A stretch of DNA of 64,000 nt from Nocardia vermiculata NBRC 100427. GTDB lineage: Bacteria > Actinomycetota > Actinomycetes > Mycobacteriales > Mycobacteriaceae. The stretch spans positions 34,995 to 98,994 of the forward strand of contig NZ_BDCA01000028.1 of the NCBI RefSeq assembly GCF_001613265.1, given 5' to 3'. Below, piece after piece: positions 17,801-24,202 of the stretch. Under the pieces are notes generated by a model. It ran no database searches, had not been told where the DNA came from, and worked only from the letters and a program-made list of their open reading frames with translations. Within the stretch, counting starts at the first letter, position 1, and each line of letters starts with the position of its first letter. A program made the translations under genes and the position numbers.

Positions 17801-20765
17801 CCATGCCGACCTCCCGTTCGAGCGGCTGGTCGAGATCCTGGATCCGCCCCGGACGCAGGCGCACAGCCCGCTGTTCCAGAACATGCTGGTCCTGCAGAAT
17901 CAGCAACAGCCGCGACTGGATCTGGACGGCCTGTCGATCGAACTGTTGCCCGCCGACACCGGGGTGTCTCCGTTCGACCTGTCACTCACGTTGACCGAAC
18001 AGTTCGACGCTGCCGGCGACCCGGTCGGCATCATCGGCGAATTGACCTACGCCACCGACCTGTTCGACCACGGCACCATGGTCGCGCTGGCCGGACGCTA
18101 CGAGCGCATTCTCGCTGCCGTCGGCGCCGATCCGCATCGGGTAGTCGGGGATATCGACGTCCGCACCGACGGTGAACGGCAGGCAACGGTGCTGCGTGGG
18201 CCGGACCAGGTACGCGGTGATCAGGGCACCGTGCTCGATCTGTTCCACGCTCGGGTGGCGACCGATCCCGATGCGGTGGCGGTGGTGGACCACGTGACCG
18301 GGCAGCAGCTGACCTATGCCGAGCTCGCGACGCGTGTCCACCGCTCGGCCCGTGGTCTCGTGGCCCGGGGCATTGGTGCTGAACGCCTGGTGGCGCTGGG
18401 CATGCAGCGGTCGCTGGATTTCGTGGTGGCCGCCTATGCGGTCCTCGAGGCGGGTGCCGGATACGTCCCGCTGGACCTCGACCAGCCCGCCGAGCGCATC
18501 CGCTACATACTCGAGACCGCGGCTCCGGCATGCGTGCTCATCGACACGGCCGGTGAGTTCCCGGTCGGTGGCGTGCCGATCGTGCCCCTCGCGGAGCTCG
18601 ATTCGACCGGCCCGCAGGACAACCCGGGCGGACCGCTGACCGACGCGGAGCGGGTGGCACCGCTGCGGTCGTCGAATACCGCCTACGTGCTGTTCACCTC
18701 CGGTTCGACCGGACGCCCCAAGGGGGTCGTGGTACCGCATGCGGCGGTGCACGATCAGATCCGCTGGCTCACCGGCGAATACGGTATCGATGCCGACGAC
18801 GTCGTGTTGTTCAAGACGCCGGCGACATTCGATGTGTCGGTGTGGGAGCTGTTCGGGCCACTCGCGGTCGGTGCCCGAATGATCGTCGCCGCACCCGACG
18901 GGCATCGCGACCCGCAGTATCTCGCGGAAGTGATATCTGCCGAGCAGGTCACGATGACGTCGTTCGTGCCCTCCATGCTGACGGTGTTCGCCGGCAGTGT
19001 CGCCCCCGCAGCGATCGCGTCGTTGCGGTCGGTGCTGGTGGCGGGTGAGGCGCTCACTGCCGATACCGTCGCGGCGTTCCGCCGGGTCGGGACCGCCGAG
19101 TTGTTCAACCTGTACGGTCCGACGGAGTTCACGGTGCACGCCACCCACGCCAGGGTCGGCACCGATGTCGCGGGCGCGGTGCCGATCGGTCGTCCGGTGA
19201 CCGGCACCGAGGCCTGGGTACTGGACTCACGCCTGCATCCGGTTCCGGTGGGTGTCCCCGGCGAGCTGTATCTGGCCGGTGCTCAGGCGGCCCGCGGATA
19301 TCTGGGCCGCGCTGATTCGACCGCGGCGGCGTTCGTGGCGAACCCGTATGCGGCCAACGGTTCCCGGATGTATCGCACCGGTGATCTGGTGCGGCGGGGC
19401 GCCGACGGGCAGCTCACCTATCTCGGCCGCACCGACTTCCAGGTGAAGCTGCGTGGCGTCCGGATCGAGCTGGGGGAGGTCGAGTCCGTACTCGCCGGCC
19501 ACGAGTCGGTGCAGCGGGCGGTCGCGGTGGTGCGTTCGGATGCGCAGGCCGGCGATCGGTTGGTGGCCTATGCGGTGCCTGCCGTGGCCGGTGCCGAGCT
19601 GGATGTGGAAGCGCTGCGTGCACACCTGTCCGCCCGGCTGCCCGCCGCGATGGTTCCCGCCACGATCATGGAGCTGGCGGCGATGCCACTGACCGCGAAC
19701 GGCAAGCTGGATCGAAAGGCGCTCCCCGCACCGGTGTTCGAGGCCGCGGTCTACCAGGAGCCCGTCACCGCGGTGCAGCGGGCGGTCGCCGAGGTGTTCG
19801 GCGAGGTGCTGGGTGTCGAGCGAGTCGGGCTGGGAGACAACTTCTTCGAGTTGGGCGGCACCAGCCTGATCGCCGGCCGCGTGCTGACACTGCTGGGTGA
19901 GCGGCTGCGGATCCGGCCACGGGTGCAGTGGATCTTCGCCGCACCCACCGTGGCGGGGCTGGCCGAGCAGCTGATCGACGCCGCCGGGCCGGATACCGAC
20001 GGTGACGGTCTGGGGGTGCTGCTACCGCTGCGAACCGAGGGGAGCGCGTCGCCGCTGCTGTGCGTGCATCCGATGATCGGCCTGTCCTGGAGTTATGCGG
20101 CGCTGACCGAACAGGTCCCGGACCGGCCGCTCTACGGATTGCAGTCGCCGGTGATCAGTGAGCCGGACACACCCGCGGGCACCGTCGAAGAACTGGTCAC
20201 CCGGTATGTGGCCGCGATTCGCCAGGTACAACCGCACGGCCCGTACCAGCTGCTCGGGTGGTCGCGAGGTGGTGTATTCGCCCACGCCATCGCCACCCGG
20301 TTGCAGGCCGAAGGTGAATCGGTGCCGACACTGGTGATGCTCGACAGCACCAGGCGCACCGATCCGGCCCGGTTCCGGGCCTTCCTCACCGACACGTTGC
20401 GTGAGGTCGGTATCGAACTCGGCGCCGACGACGAACTGGCCGCACTGAGCGACGAGCAGTTCGCGCTGCTCCTCGATTTCGTGCCGCGGGAGATGGTCTC
20501 GCTGACGCCGGATCAGGTGCGCCGGATGTACCTGGCGGCCGTCGCCTCGATCGAACGCGACTACCGGCCCGGCATCTTCGACGGTGACCTCGTCTATGTG
20601 ACCCCGGAACTGGAGCCCGAGCCCGACGGTGACGGCCCGTCCGAATGGTTCGACTACGTGAGCGGCACCGTCACCGAGCACCACCTGCCGTCGACGCACT
20701 CCGGCATGCTCGACCCCGGTGTGGTGGACACCCTCGGCGCACTGCTGCGGGAGGTGCTGCGGTAG
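11814..20765 (+). CDS. tri-modular non-ribosomal peptide synthetase with thioesterase
   Basis: The 2983-residue enzyme reads A-PCP / C-A-PCP / C-A-PCP-TE and should assemble and release a tripeptide. Adenylation A3 cores (T-S-G-S-T-G-R-P-K-G) lie near residues 185, 1228 and 2294. The carrier serines in LGGNS/LGGTS are residues 571, 1619 and 2684. The condensation motifs are HHIACDG (754-760) and HHINADG (from 1803). The thioesterase has nucleophile Ser2817 in GWSRG, Asp2844 and His2962. By aligning to GrsA I read specificity codes DVGTGITIVK, DAWESGTVTK and DVWSLALVHK; none matches a code I can name. There is no starter C, epimerisation or methylation domain. The GTG at 11814 follows CAGGAG. 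No MbtH, PPTase or exporter is in the window. Confidence 0.95.
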   Translation: MSFGENPDSARSGRRSPRRARPSRTAPVRTLPTLLSAAAAQNPDGVAVVDGAVSMTYRELDRWSSRVARLLIDRGIGPEDMVAVGIPRSRWSVAAAWAVTKTGAAFVPVDPRYPSDRIAYLLSDSRAVLGLTVTGSAESMAGEPDWLTVDTDQFEADLSHWSAEPVNFADRVRRLHGAHPAYVMYTSGSTGRPKGVVVTHAGLANYCVEQRDQFAVTDRSRTLHIASPSFDVSVGEFLLAFGAAATMVIAPADVFGGAELAELLRRERVTHVTMTPAALTTVDPTGLDELRVIGVIGEACPPELVTRWATEIPGGRREFYNTYGPTEATIVTHVGDPLAPGAPVTIGRPVRGMTSRILDDRLAQTAPGQDGELYLAGPGLARGYLRRPDLSADRFVADPYGPPGSRMYRTGDLARTTADGLWEYLGRNDFQVKIRGFRIELGEIDSALVAHPEIHFAVTIGRRMPSGETLLVGYVVPEPGAAPDPEQLREFAARTLPVHMVPPVIMLLEQLPLTPVGKLDRTALPEPPLEVQEYRAPETGTEQVVATAIAGLLGLERVGLDDDFFALGGNSLLAVRAAAWIGGELGVRVPPRTFFTADTVAELADAMSRLTVAERPRLIARSRPDPMPVSAAQQRLWLTNQFDTASAAYNIPFALRLTGAVDVQALRAAVADVIERHEPLRTLYSDHDGEPVQVVLPVPDAMPELVVETVAAEQIPERLTAIAAAGFDLRSDLPVRASLFQPADNEYVLALVMHHIACDGTSFAPLARDVVAAYQARTTGAAPEWRPLTVTYADYVLWEREVLGPETDEDSLAATQARYWQQQLAAVPDGLELPLDRPRPPVWSGRGATVDFELNAEVTAGLRRVADEHDASLFMVVHAALAVLLARLSGSADIAIGTQISGRGAAELDDVVGMFGNTLVLRTDVDGAQPFGAFLDGVRETDLAAMEHAELNIDRVVDLVRRGSNRAPLFQVLLMLQNFEQPRIDLPQVSIEQLQLDVAVAKLDLSVTLTEQPDGQVAGVIDYATDLFDHATVAAMARRFVAIASEIGRDETVAVGDIALLTADEHALLAALAGPQPTSGTVLDGFLAQVSRTPHAPAVVFGEQHWSYGEFAGWVNRLARHLLSLGVGPEVRVAVAMRRSPDMLAAIYAVLVAGGAYVPLDPDHPAQRTDYILDVVRPAAVLTTGDSTTSGDAVRCDELDLSRYSPEPVTDAERRRPLRPSNAAYTLFTSGSTGRPKGVVVTHRSVVNQLAWMREQYDLGPADTLLHKTPVTFDASVWELLLPLAVGARLVIAPHDGHLDPAYLVDTMHRYRVAMVEFVPSMLALLLDDEATEFPDALRYFSLGGEELPVGLLDRVRQRHPAVVDNTYGPTEATVTSTVFRCAGVVDGRVPIGRPIRNTGAAVLDSRLHPVPPGVPGELYLSGVQLARGYEGASAQTAARFVADPSGRPGARRYRTGDLVRMRRDGTLEFLGRTDFQVKLRGLRIELGEIEAALVRHPAVARAVVTVQRPERTGELLAAYVVPETGATIDTLDLIERARKTLPEYMIPHHIVVLERLPLTPSGKLDRRALPVIEAAIGTPRYRAPVTAAEHTITAVFAELLGVEQVGADDDFFELGGNSLIGMRVVARVNAAQGTGFGVRDLFEAPTAALLGARADCTVPAPVRPQLATITRPQHLPLSFAQRRMWFLNRLAPGSAAYSIPLAVRLSGTMDGAALAAAAVDVLDRHEALRTRYPSGAEGPYQDIVAAARVPLTLEPENVEPEQVPTRIAEIAGAGFDVTAEVPLRTALLRLAPDDHVLVLVVHHINADGYSMGPLARDLALRYAARATGDTPTWAPLPVQYADYTLWQREVLGDEDDPDSLAARQIAYWTEALAGIPDQLELPADRPRPAVASQGGAVHRFVLSPESHRDVKTLAAERHSTTFAVVHAAFAVLLARLSGTEDVVVGTPIAGRGAAELDDLVGMFVNTLVLRAAVAPDASFADLLTAVTGTDLAAFDHADLPFERLVEILDPPRTQAHSPLFQNMLVLQNQQQPRLDLDGLSIELLPADTGVSPFDLSLTLTEQFDAAGDPVGIIGELTYATDLFDHGTMVALAGRYERILAAVGADPHRVVGDIDVRTDGERQATVLRGPDQVRGDQGTVLDLFHARVATDPDAVAVVDHVTGQQLTYAELATRVHRSARGLVARGIGAERLVALGMQRSLDFVVAAYAVLEAGAGYVPLDLDQPAERIRYILETAAPACVLIDTAGEFPVGGVPIVPLAELDSTGPQDNPGGPLTDAERVAPLRSSNTAYVLFTSGSTGRPKGVVVPHAAVHDQIRWLTGEYGIDADDVVLFKTPATFDVSVWELFGPLAVGARMIVAAPDGHRDPQYLAEVISAEQVTMTSFVPSMLTVFAGSVAPAAIASLRSVLVAGEALTADTVAAFRRVGTAELFNLYGPTEFTVHATHARVGTDVAGAVPIGRPVTGTEAWVLDSRLHPVPVGVPGELYLAGAQAARGYLGRADSTAAAFVANPYAANGSRMYRTGDLVRRGADGQLTYLGRTDFQVKLRGVRIELGEVESVLAGHESVQRAVAVVRSDAQAGDRLVAYAVPAVAGAELDVEALRAHLSARLPAAMVPATIMELAAMPLTANGKLDRKALPAPVFEAAVYQEPVTAVQRAVAEVFGEVLGVERVGLGDNFFELGGTSLIAGRVLTLLGERLRIRPRVQWIFAAPTVAGLAEQLIDAAGPDTDGDGLGVLLPLRTEGSASPLLCVHPMIGLSWSYAALTEQVPDRPLYGLQSPVISEPDTPAGTVEELVTRYVAAIRQVQPHGPYQLLGWSRGGVFAHAIATRLQAEGESVPTLVMLDSTRRTDPARFRAFLTDTLREVGIELGADDELAALSDEQFALLLDFVPREMVSLTPDQVRRMYLAAVASIERDYRPGIFDGDLVYVTPELEPEPDGDGPSEWFDYVSGTVTEHHLPSTHSGMLDPGVVDTLGALLREVLR

Positions 20766-20822
20766 CCGGAACCGGCCCGGTTACCGGCATCGGCGGGTCC
20801 GCAGGCGCACCATGGAGGTCGG

Positions 20823-20838
20823 GGTGTGTGCACACTCC
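20823..20838. promoter_or_regulatory. palindrome upstream of hmgA
   Basis: GTGTGCACAC (20826-20835) is a perfect 10-base palindrome, extended imperfectly by GG/CC on each side. It lies 33 bases before the hmgA start codon in the 105-base gap after the NRPS gene. It could be an operator for the homogentisate genes or a chance palindrome; no regulator gene is adjacent. Confidence 0.3.
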
Positions 20839-20870
20839 GAGCGACCTGCGGACCTGCGAGGAGCTGAATC

Positions 20871-22076
20871 ATGGCGTTCTACCGCCGGCTCGGCGACATT
20901 CCGCCGAAGCGCCACACCCAGCACCGCGACGAGCACGGCACCCTGTATTACGAGGAACTGATGGGCGCGGAGGGATTCTCCTCCGACTCGTCGCTGCTCT
21001 ACCACCGCCACATCCCGTCCGCGATCGTGGACGCGACCGTATGGACGCTGCCCGATCAGACGACCAGCCCGAATCACCCGCTGCGCCCCCGGCATCTGAA
21101 GTTGCACGAGCTGTTCCCGGAACAGGTGTGGGGGCAGACCGATGTCGTGACCGGTCGCCGGCTGGTGCTCGGCAATGCGGACGTACGGATCAGCTATGTG
21201 GTCGCGCTGCGGGAGTCACCGCTCTACCGCAATGCGGTCGGCGACGAGATCGTCTATCTCGAATCCGGTGCCGCCACGGTGGAAACCGTCTTCGGCACCC
21301 TCGAGGTCGGCGCGGGCGATTATGTGCTGTTGCCGATGGCCACCACGCACCGCTGGCTCCCCGCGGGTGGCGAGCCGTTGCGCGGCTACGTCGTCGAGGC
21401 GAACAGTCACATCGTGGCACCGCAGCGGTACCGGTCGCGGTTCGGTCAGTTCCTGGAGAACTCGCCGTACTGCGAGCGTGACCTGCACGGACCAACCGAC
21501 CTCGTCCGACTCGACGACGACACCGAGGCAGAGATACTGGTCAAGCATCGGACCTCGGCCGGCATCGTCGGCACCCGGTACACCGTGCCCACGCACCCGT
21601 TCGATGTGGTCGGCTGGGACGGCTGCCTCTACCCGTACCGGTTCTCCGTGCACGATTTCGAGCCCCTCACCGGCCGGGTCCATCAGCCGCCGCCGGTGCA
21701 CCAGGTGTTCGAGGCGGACAACTTCGTCCTCTGTAACTTCGTGCCGCGCAAGGTCGACTACCACCCGCTGTCGATCCCGGTGCCCTATTACCATTCGAAC
21801 GTCGACTCCGACGAGATCATGTTCTACTGCGGCGGAGACTACGAGGCGCGTAAAGGGGCCGGTATCGGCCCGGGCTCGGTCTCGGTCCATCCCGGCGGCC
21901 ACGCGCACGGACCGCAGCCCGGCGCGTACGAGCGCAGCATCGGGGTCGAAGCCTTCGACGAACTCGCCGTCATGATCGACACGTTTCGTCCGCTCGAACT
22001 CGGTGCCGCGGCCTTCGCCTGTGAGGACCCGAGTTACGCCGGAAGTTGGCATCGCAACCGAGGCGTGCGCCCGTGA
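20871..22076 (+). CDS. hmgA: homogentisate 1,2-dioxygenase
   Basis: The 401-residue iron enzyme opens the ring of homogentisate to maleylacetoacetate in tyrosine and phenylalanine catabolism. Visible family marks are the cupin core HHSN-like PYYHSNVDSDEIMFYC, carrying the His and Glu iron ligands, and the third ligand region VSVHPGGHAHGPQPGAYERS. YRNAVGDEIVYLESG and VVAPQRYRSRFGQFLENSP-like stretches also fit. GAGGAG lies 8 bases upstream of the ATG. Its stop overlaps the start of the fumarylacetoacetase gene, so the two form a coupled unit. It follows the NRPS by 105 bases on the same strand. Confidence 0.95.
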   Translation: MAFYRRLGDIPPKRHTQHRDEHGTLYYEELMGAEGFSSDSSLLYHRHIPSAIVDATVWTLPDQTTSPNHPLRPRHLKLHELFPEQVWGQTDVVTGRRLVLGNADVRISYVVALRESPLYRNAVGDEIVYLESGAATVETVFGTLEVGAGDYVLLPMATTHRWLPAGGEPLRGYVVEANSHIVAPQRYRSRFGQFLENSPYCERDLHGPTDLVRLDDDTEAEILVKHRTSAGIVGTRYTVPTHPFDVVGWDGCLYPYRFSVHDFEPLTGRVHQPPPVHQVFEADNFVLCNFVPRKVDYHPLSIPVPYYHSNVDSDEIMFYCGGDYEARKGAGIGPGSVSVHPGGHAHGPQPGAYERSIGVEAFDELAVMIDTFRPLELGAAAFACEDPSYAGSWHRNRGVRP

Positions 22077-23260
22077 GTAGTATCCCCATCCCGGCGGGCT
22101 CGCTGTTCGGGGTCGACAACCTTCCCTACGGCGTCTTCTCCACCCCGGACAGTGCACCCCGGGTGGGCGTGCGGGTCGGCGACTCGGTCGTCGATCTGAG
22201 CCGGATCTTCCCGGGCGATGACGTATTCGCCGCGCCGTCGCTCAACGCCTTCATGGCGCAGGGACGGCCCCGCTGGGACGAGACCCGTTCGGCCCTGGTC
22301 GAACTCGTGCGCCGCGGGGTCGCCGACGACGCGGTGTTTCCGGTGCCGGAGGTGCGGCTGCACCTGCCGATCGAGGTCGCCGATTACGTCGACTTCTATG
22401 CCTCCGAGCACCACGCCGCGAATCTCGGACGCCTGTTCCGGCCGCAGAACCCCGAACCGCTACTGCCGAACTGGAAGCATCTGCCCGTCGGATATCACGG
22501 GCGATCCGGGACGGTCGTCGTATCCGGAGTCGATGTGGTGCGTCCCTGCGGGCAGCGCAAGGGACCGAACGATGCCGCGCCCGTGTTCGGGCCGACTGTT
22601 CGCCTCGACATCGAGGCCGAGCTCGGTTTCGTCGTCGGTGTCGGCTCCGCGATGGGAGCGCGGATCGGTCCCGACGAATTCGCCGACCACTGCTTCGGTG
22701 CGGTTGTCCTCAACGACTGGTCCGCCCGCGACATCCAGGCATGGGAGTATGTGCCGCTCGGCCCGAACCTCGGCAAGTCCTTCGCCACCTCCGTTTCCCC
22801 CTGGGTCGTACCACTCGCCGCGCTCGACGCCGCCCGCATCGCCACGCCGCTCCAGTGCCCCGAACCATTGCCGTATCTGCGGGGCGAGCAGCAGTGGGGC
22901 CTGGACATCGAGCTCGAGGTGGAGTGGAACGGTCAGCTCGTGAGCCGGCCGCCGTACGCGCAGATGTACTGGTCACCGGCGCAAATGCTCGCCCACCTCA
23001 CCGTGAACGGCGCCGCGACCCGCACCGGGGACCTGCTGGGCTCGGGCACTGTCTCCGGGCCGGGGGTGCGGCAGCGCGGCGCCTTCATCGAAATGACCTG
23101 GGGTGGCGCGAAACCGGTCCGGATCGGAGACGCACACCGTACCTTTGTCGAAGACGGTGACGAGATCGCGATCTCGGCGACCGCCCCCGGACCACACGGC
23201 ACCCGGATCGGTTTCGGTGAGGTCCGCACCCGGATCCTGCCCGCAACCGGCGAACCATGA
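22073..23260 (+). CDS. fahA: fumarylacetoacetase
   Basis: The 395-residue enzyme hydrolyses fumarylacetoacetate to fumarate and acetoacetate, the last step of tyrosine degradation. It shows the FAH-family core: DYVDFYASEHHAANLGRLFR, LPVGYHGRSGTVVVSG (catalytic His and Arg), ELGFVVG with metal-binding acidic residues, and VLNDWSARDIQAWEYVPLGP. It begins at a GTG that overlaps the hmgA stop (GTGA), so hmgA and fahA are co-translated. Maleylacetoacetate isomerase is not in the window. The frame extends upstream inside hmgA, but the coupled GTG is the natural start. Confidence 0.95.
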   Translation: MSSIPIPAGSLFGVDNLPYGVFSTPDSAPRVGVRVGDSVVDLSRIFPGDDVFAAPSLNAFMAQGRPRWDETRSALVELVRRGVADDAVFPVPEVRLHLPIEVADYVDFYASEHHAANLGRLFRPQNPEPLLPNWKHLPVGYHGRSGTVVVSGVDVVRPCGQRKGPNDAAPVFGPTVRLDIEAELGFVVGVGSAMGARIGPDEFADHCFGAVVLNDWSARDIQAWEYVPLGPNLGKSFATSVSPWVVPLAALDAARIATPLQCPEPLPYLRGEQQWGLDIELEVEWNGQLVSRPPYAQMYWSPAQMLAHLTVNGAATRTGDLLGSGTVSGPGVRQRGAFIEMTWGGAKPVRIGDAHRTFVEDGDEIAISATAPGPHGTRIGFGEVRTRILPATGEP

Positions 23261-23323
23261 TTCGGAACGATCGATCTTCAAATTCAGGCGCATTTGTGAC
23301 ACGCGACTGTTTAAGATTGCGGG

Positions 23324-24040
23324 ATGAAGTTCCAGCGTCTCGCCGCCGTATCCGCACTGGTCATCGGTGCGATGACCGCCGGTATGACCGTCGTCCATGC
23401 CGATCCGGCCGCCGCTCCCGCGCCGATCCGATATTCCGTGAAACTCGTCGACAAGACCGTGGTGACCAACCTGCAAGGTGGCACCTTCCGGCTGTCGGAC
23501 GATCACAAGTCCTACGACATCGCCGATTCGCGCGGTGCGACCGTGGTCTCGCTCCCGGCCGAATTCGAATTCGCCGGGGTGAAGATACCGCTGACCTCGG
23601 CGATCGAGCACGACGGCGCGATGCTGAAGCTGACGCCCGAGCGCACCTTCGACGAGGCGGACCGAGCCGCAGCGGTCCAGGCGGCGGCCGGTGAGCCGAT
23701 CGCCGTGAAGCCGGTGGCCTCGGCGATGGAAAACGCTCGGGCGTTGTCGGACTTCAAGACCAACTTCGGTATCGCCACCGCCATCGGCACCTTCCTCGGC
23801 ACCGTGGTCGGTGTGATCGCCGGCGGTATCACCGGCTGCCTGCTGGGTTTGCCGATCTTCGGTGTGACCTGCCTACCGGCCGCGGTCGCGGGCGCCGGCA
23901 TCGGTGGTGTGCTGGGCACCATTCTCGTCGGTGGTCCCGCCTTGGCCATCACCGCTTTCGATGTGATCGGCACGCTGTCGGCCGCGCCGGGCACCACCAA
24001 GTGGGCCGACGACAAGGACGACAAGAAGTACGACAAGTAG
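23324..24040 (+). CDS. secreted glycine-rich protein, paralogue of the gene at 27987
   Basis: The 238-residue protein has a Sec signal peptide (MKFQRLAAVSALVIGAMTAG, cleavage after VVHA) and then a beta-rich region (YSVKLVDKTVVTNLQGGTFR, ATVVSLPAEFEFAGVKIPLT). A C-terminal Gly/Ala-rich stretch, IATAIGTFLGTVVGVIAGGI to GGVLGTILVGGPALAI, looks like a membrane-inserting hairpin. The same layout and many identical positions occur in the gene at 27987. Such proteins are common in Nocardia; their function is unknown to me. No ribosome site is obvious. A strong terminator follows at 24147. Confidence 0.85.
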   Translation: MKFQRLAAVSALVIGAMTAGMTVVHADPAAAPAPIRYSVKLVDKTVVTNLQGGTFRLSDDHKSYDIADSRGATVVSLPAEFEFAGVKIPLTSAIEHDGAMLKLTPERTFDEADRAAAVQAAAGEPIAVKPVASAMENARALSDFKTNFGIATAIGTFLGTVVGVIAGGITGCLLGLPIFGVTCLPAAVAGAGIGGVLGTILVGGPALAITAFDVIGTLSAAPGTTKWADDKDDKKYDK

Positions 24041-24146
24041 GTGCCGTTTCGCGGTCCGCAGCGATGCGGTGCGAGCTCGGGCGCCACCGTGGGTCGGCAG
24101 CACCGAGCTTCCGGCGATCTGATCGCCGACCGGGTCCGGATATGAC

Positions 24147-24181
24147 GAAGGCCGGTTGTTCGATTCGAACAACCGGCCTTC
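24147..24181. terminator. bidirectional terminator hairpin
   Basis: Seventeen bases starting GAAGGCCGGTTGTTCGA are followed by one T and their exact reverse complement. The perfect hairpin sits between the convergent secreted-protein gene and the Fe-S oxidoreductase gene and can serve both. There is no long T tract, as is usual in actinobacteria. Confidence 0.85.
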
Positions 24182-24202
24182 GCCGCGAGGTAGTAGTCCT
24201 CG

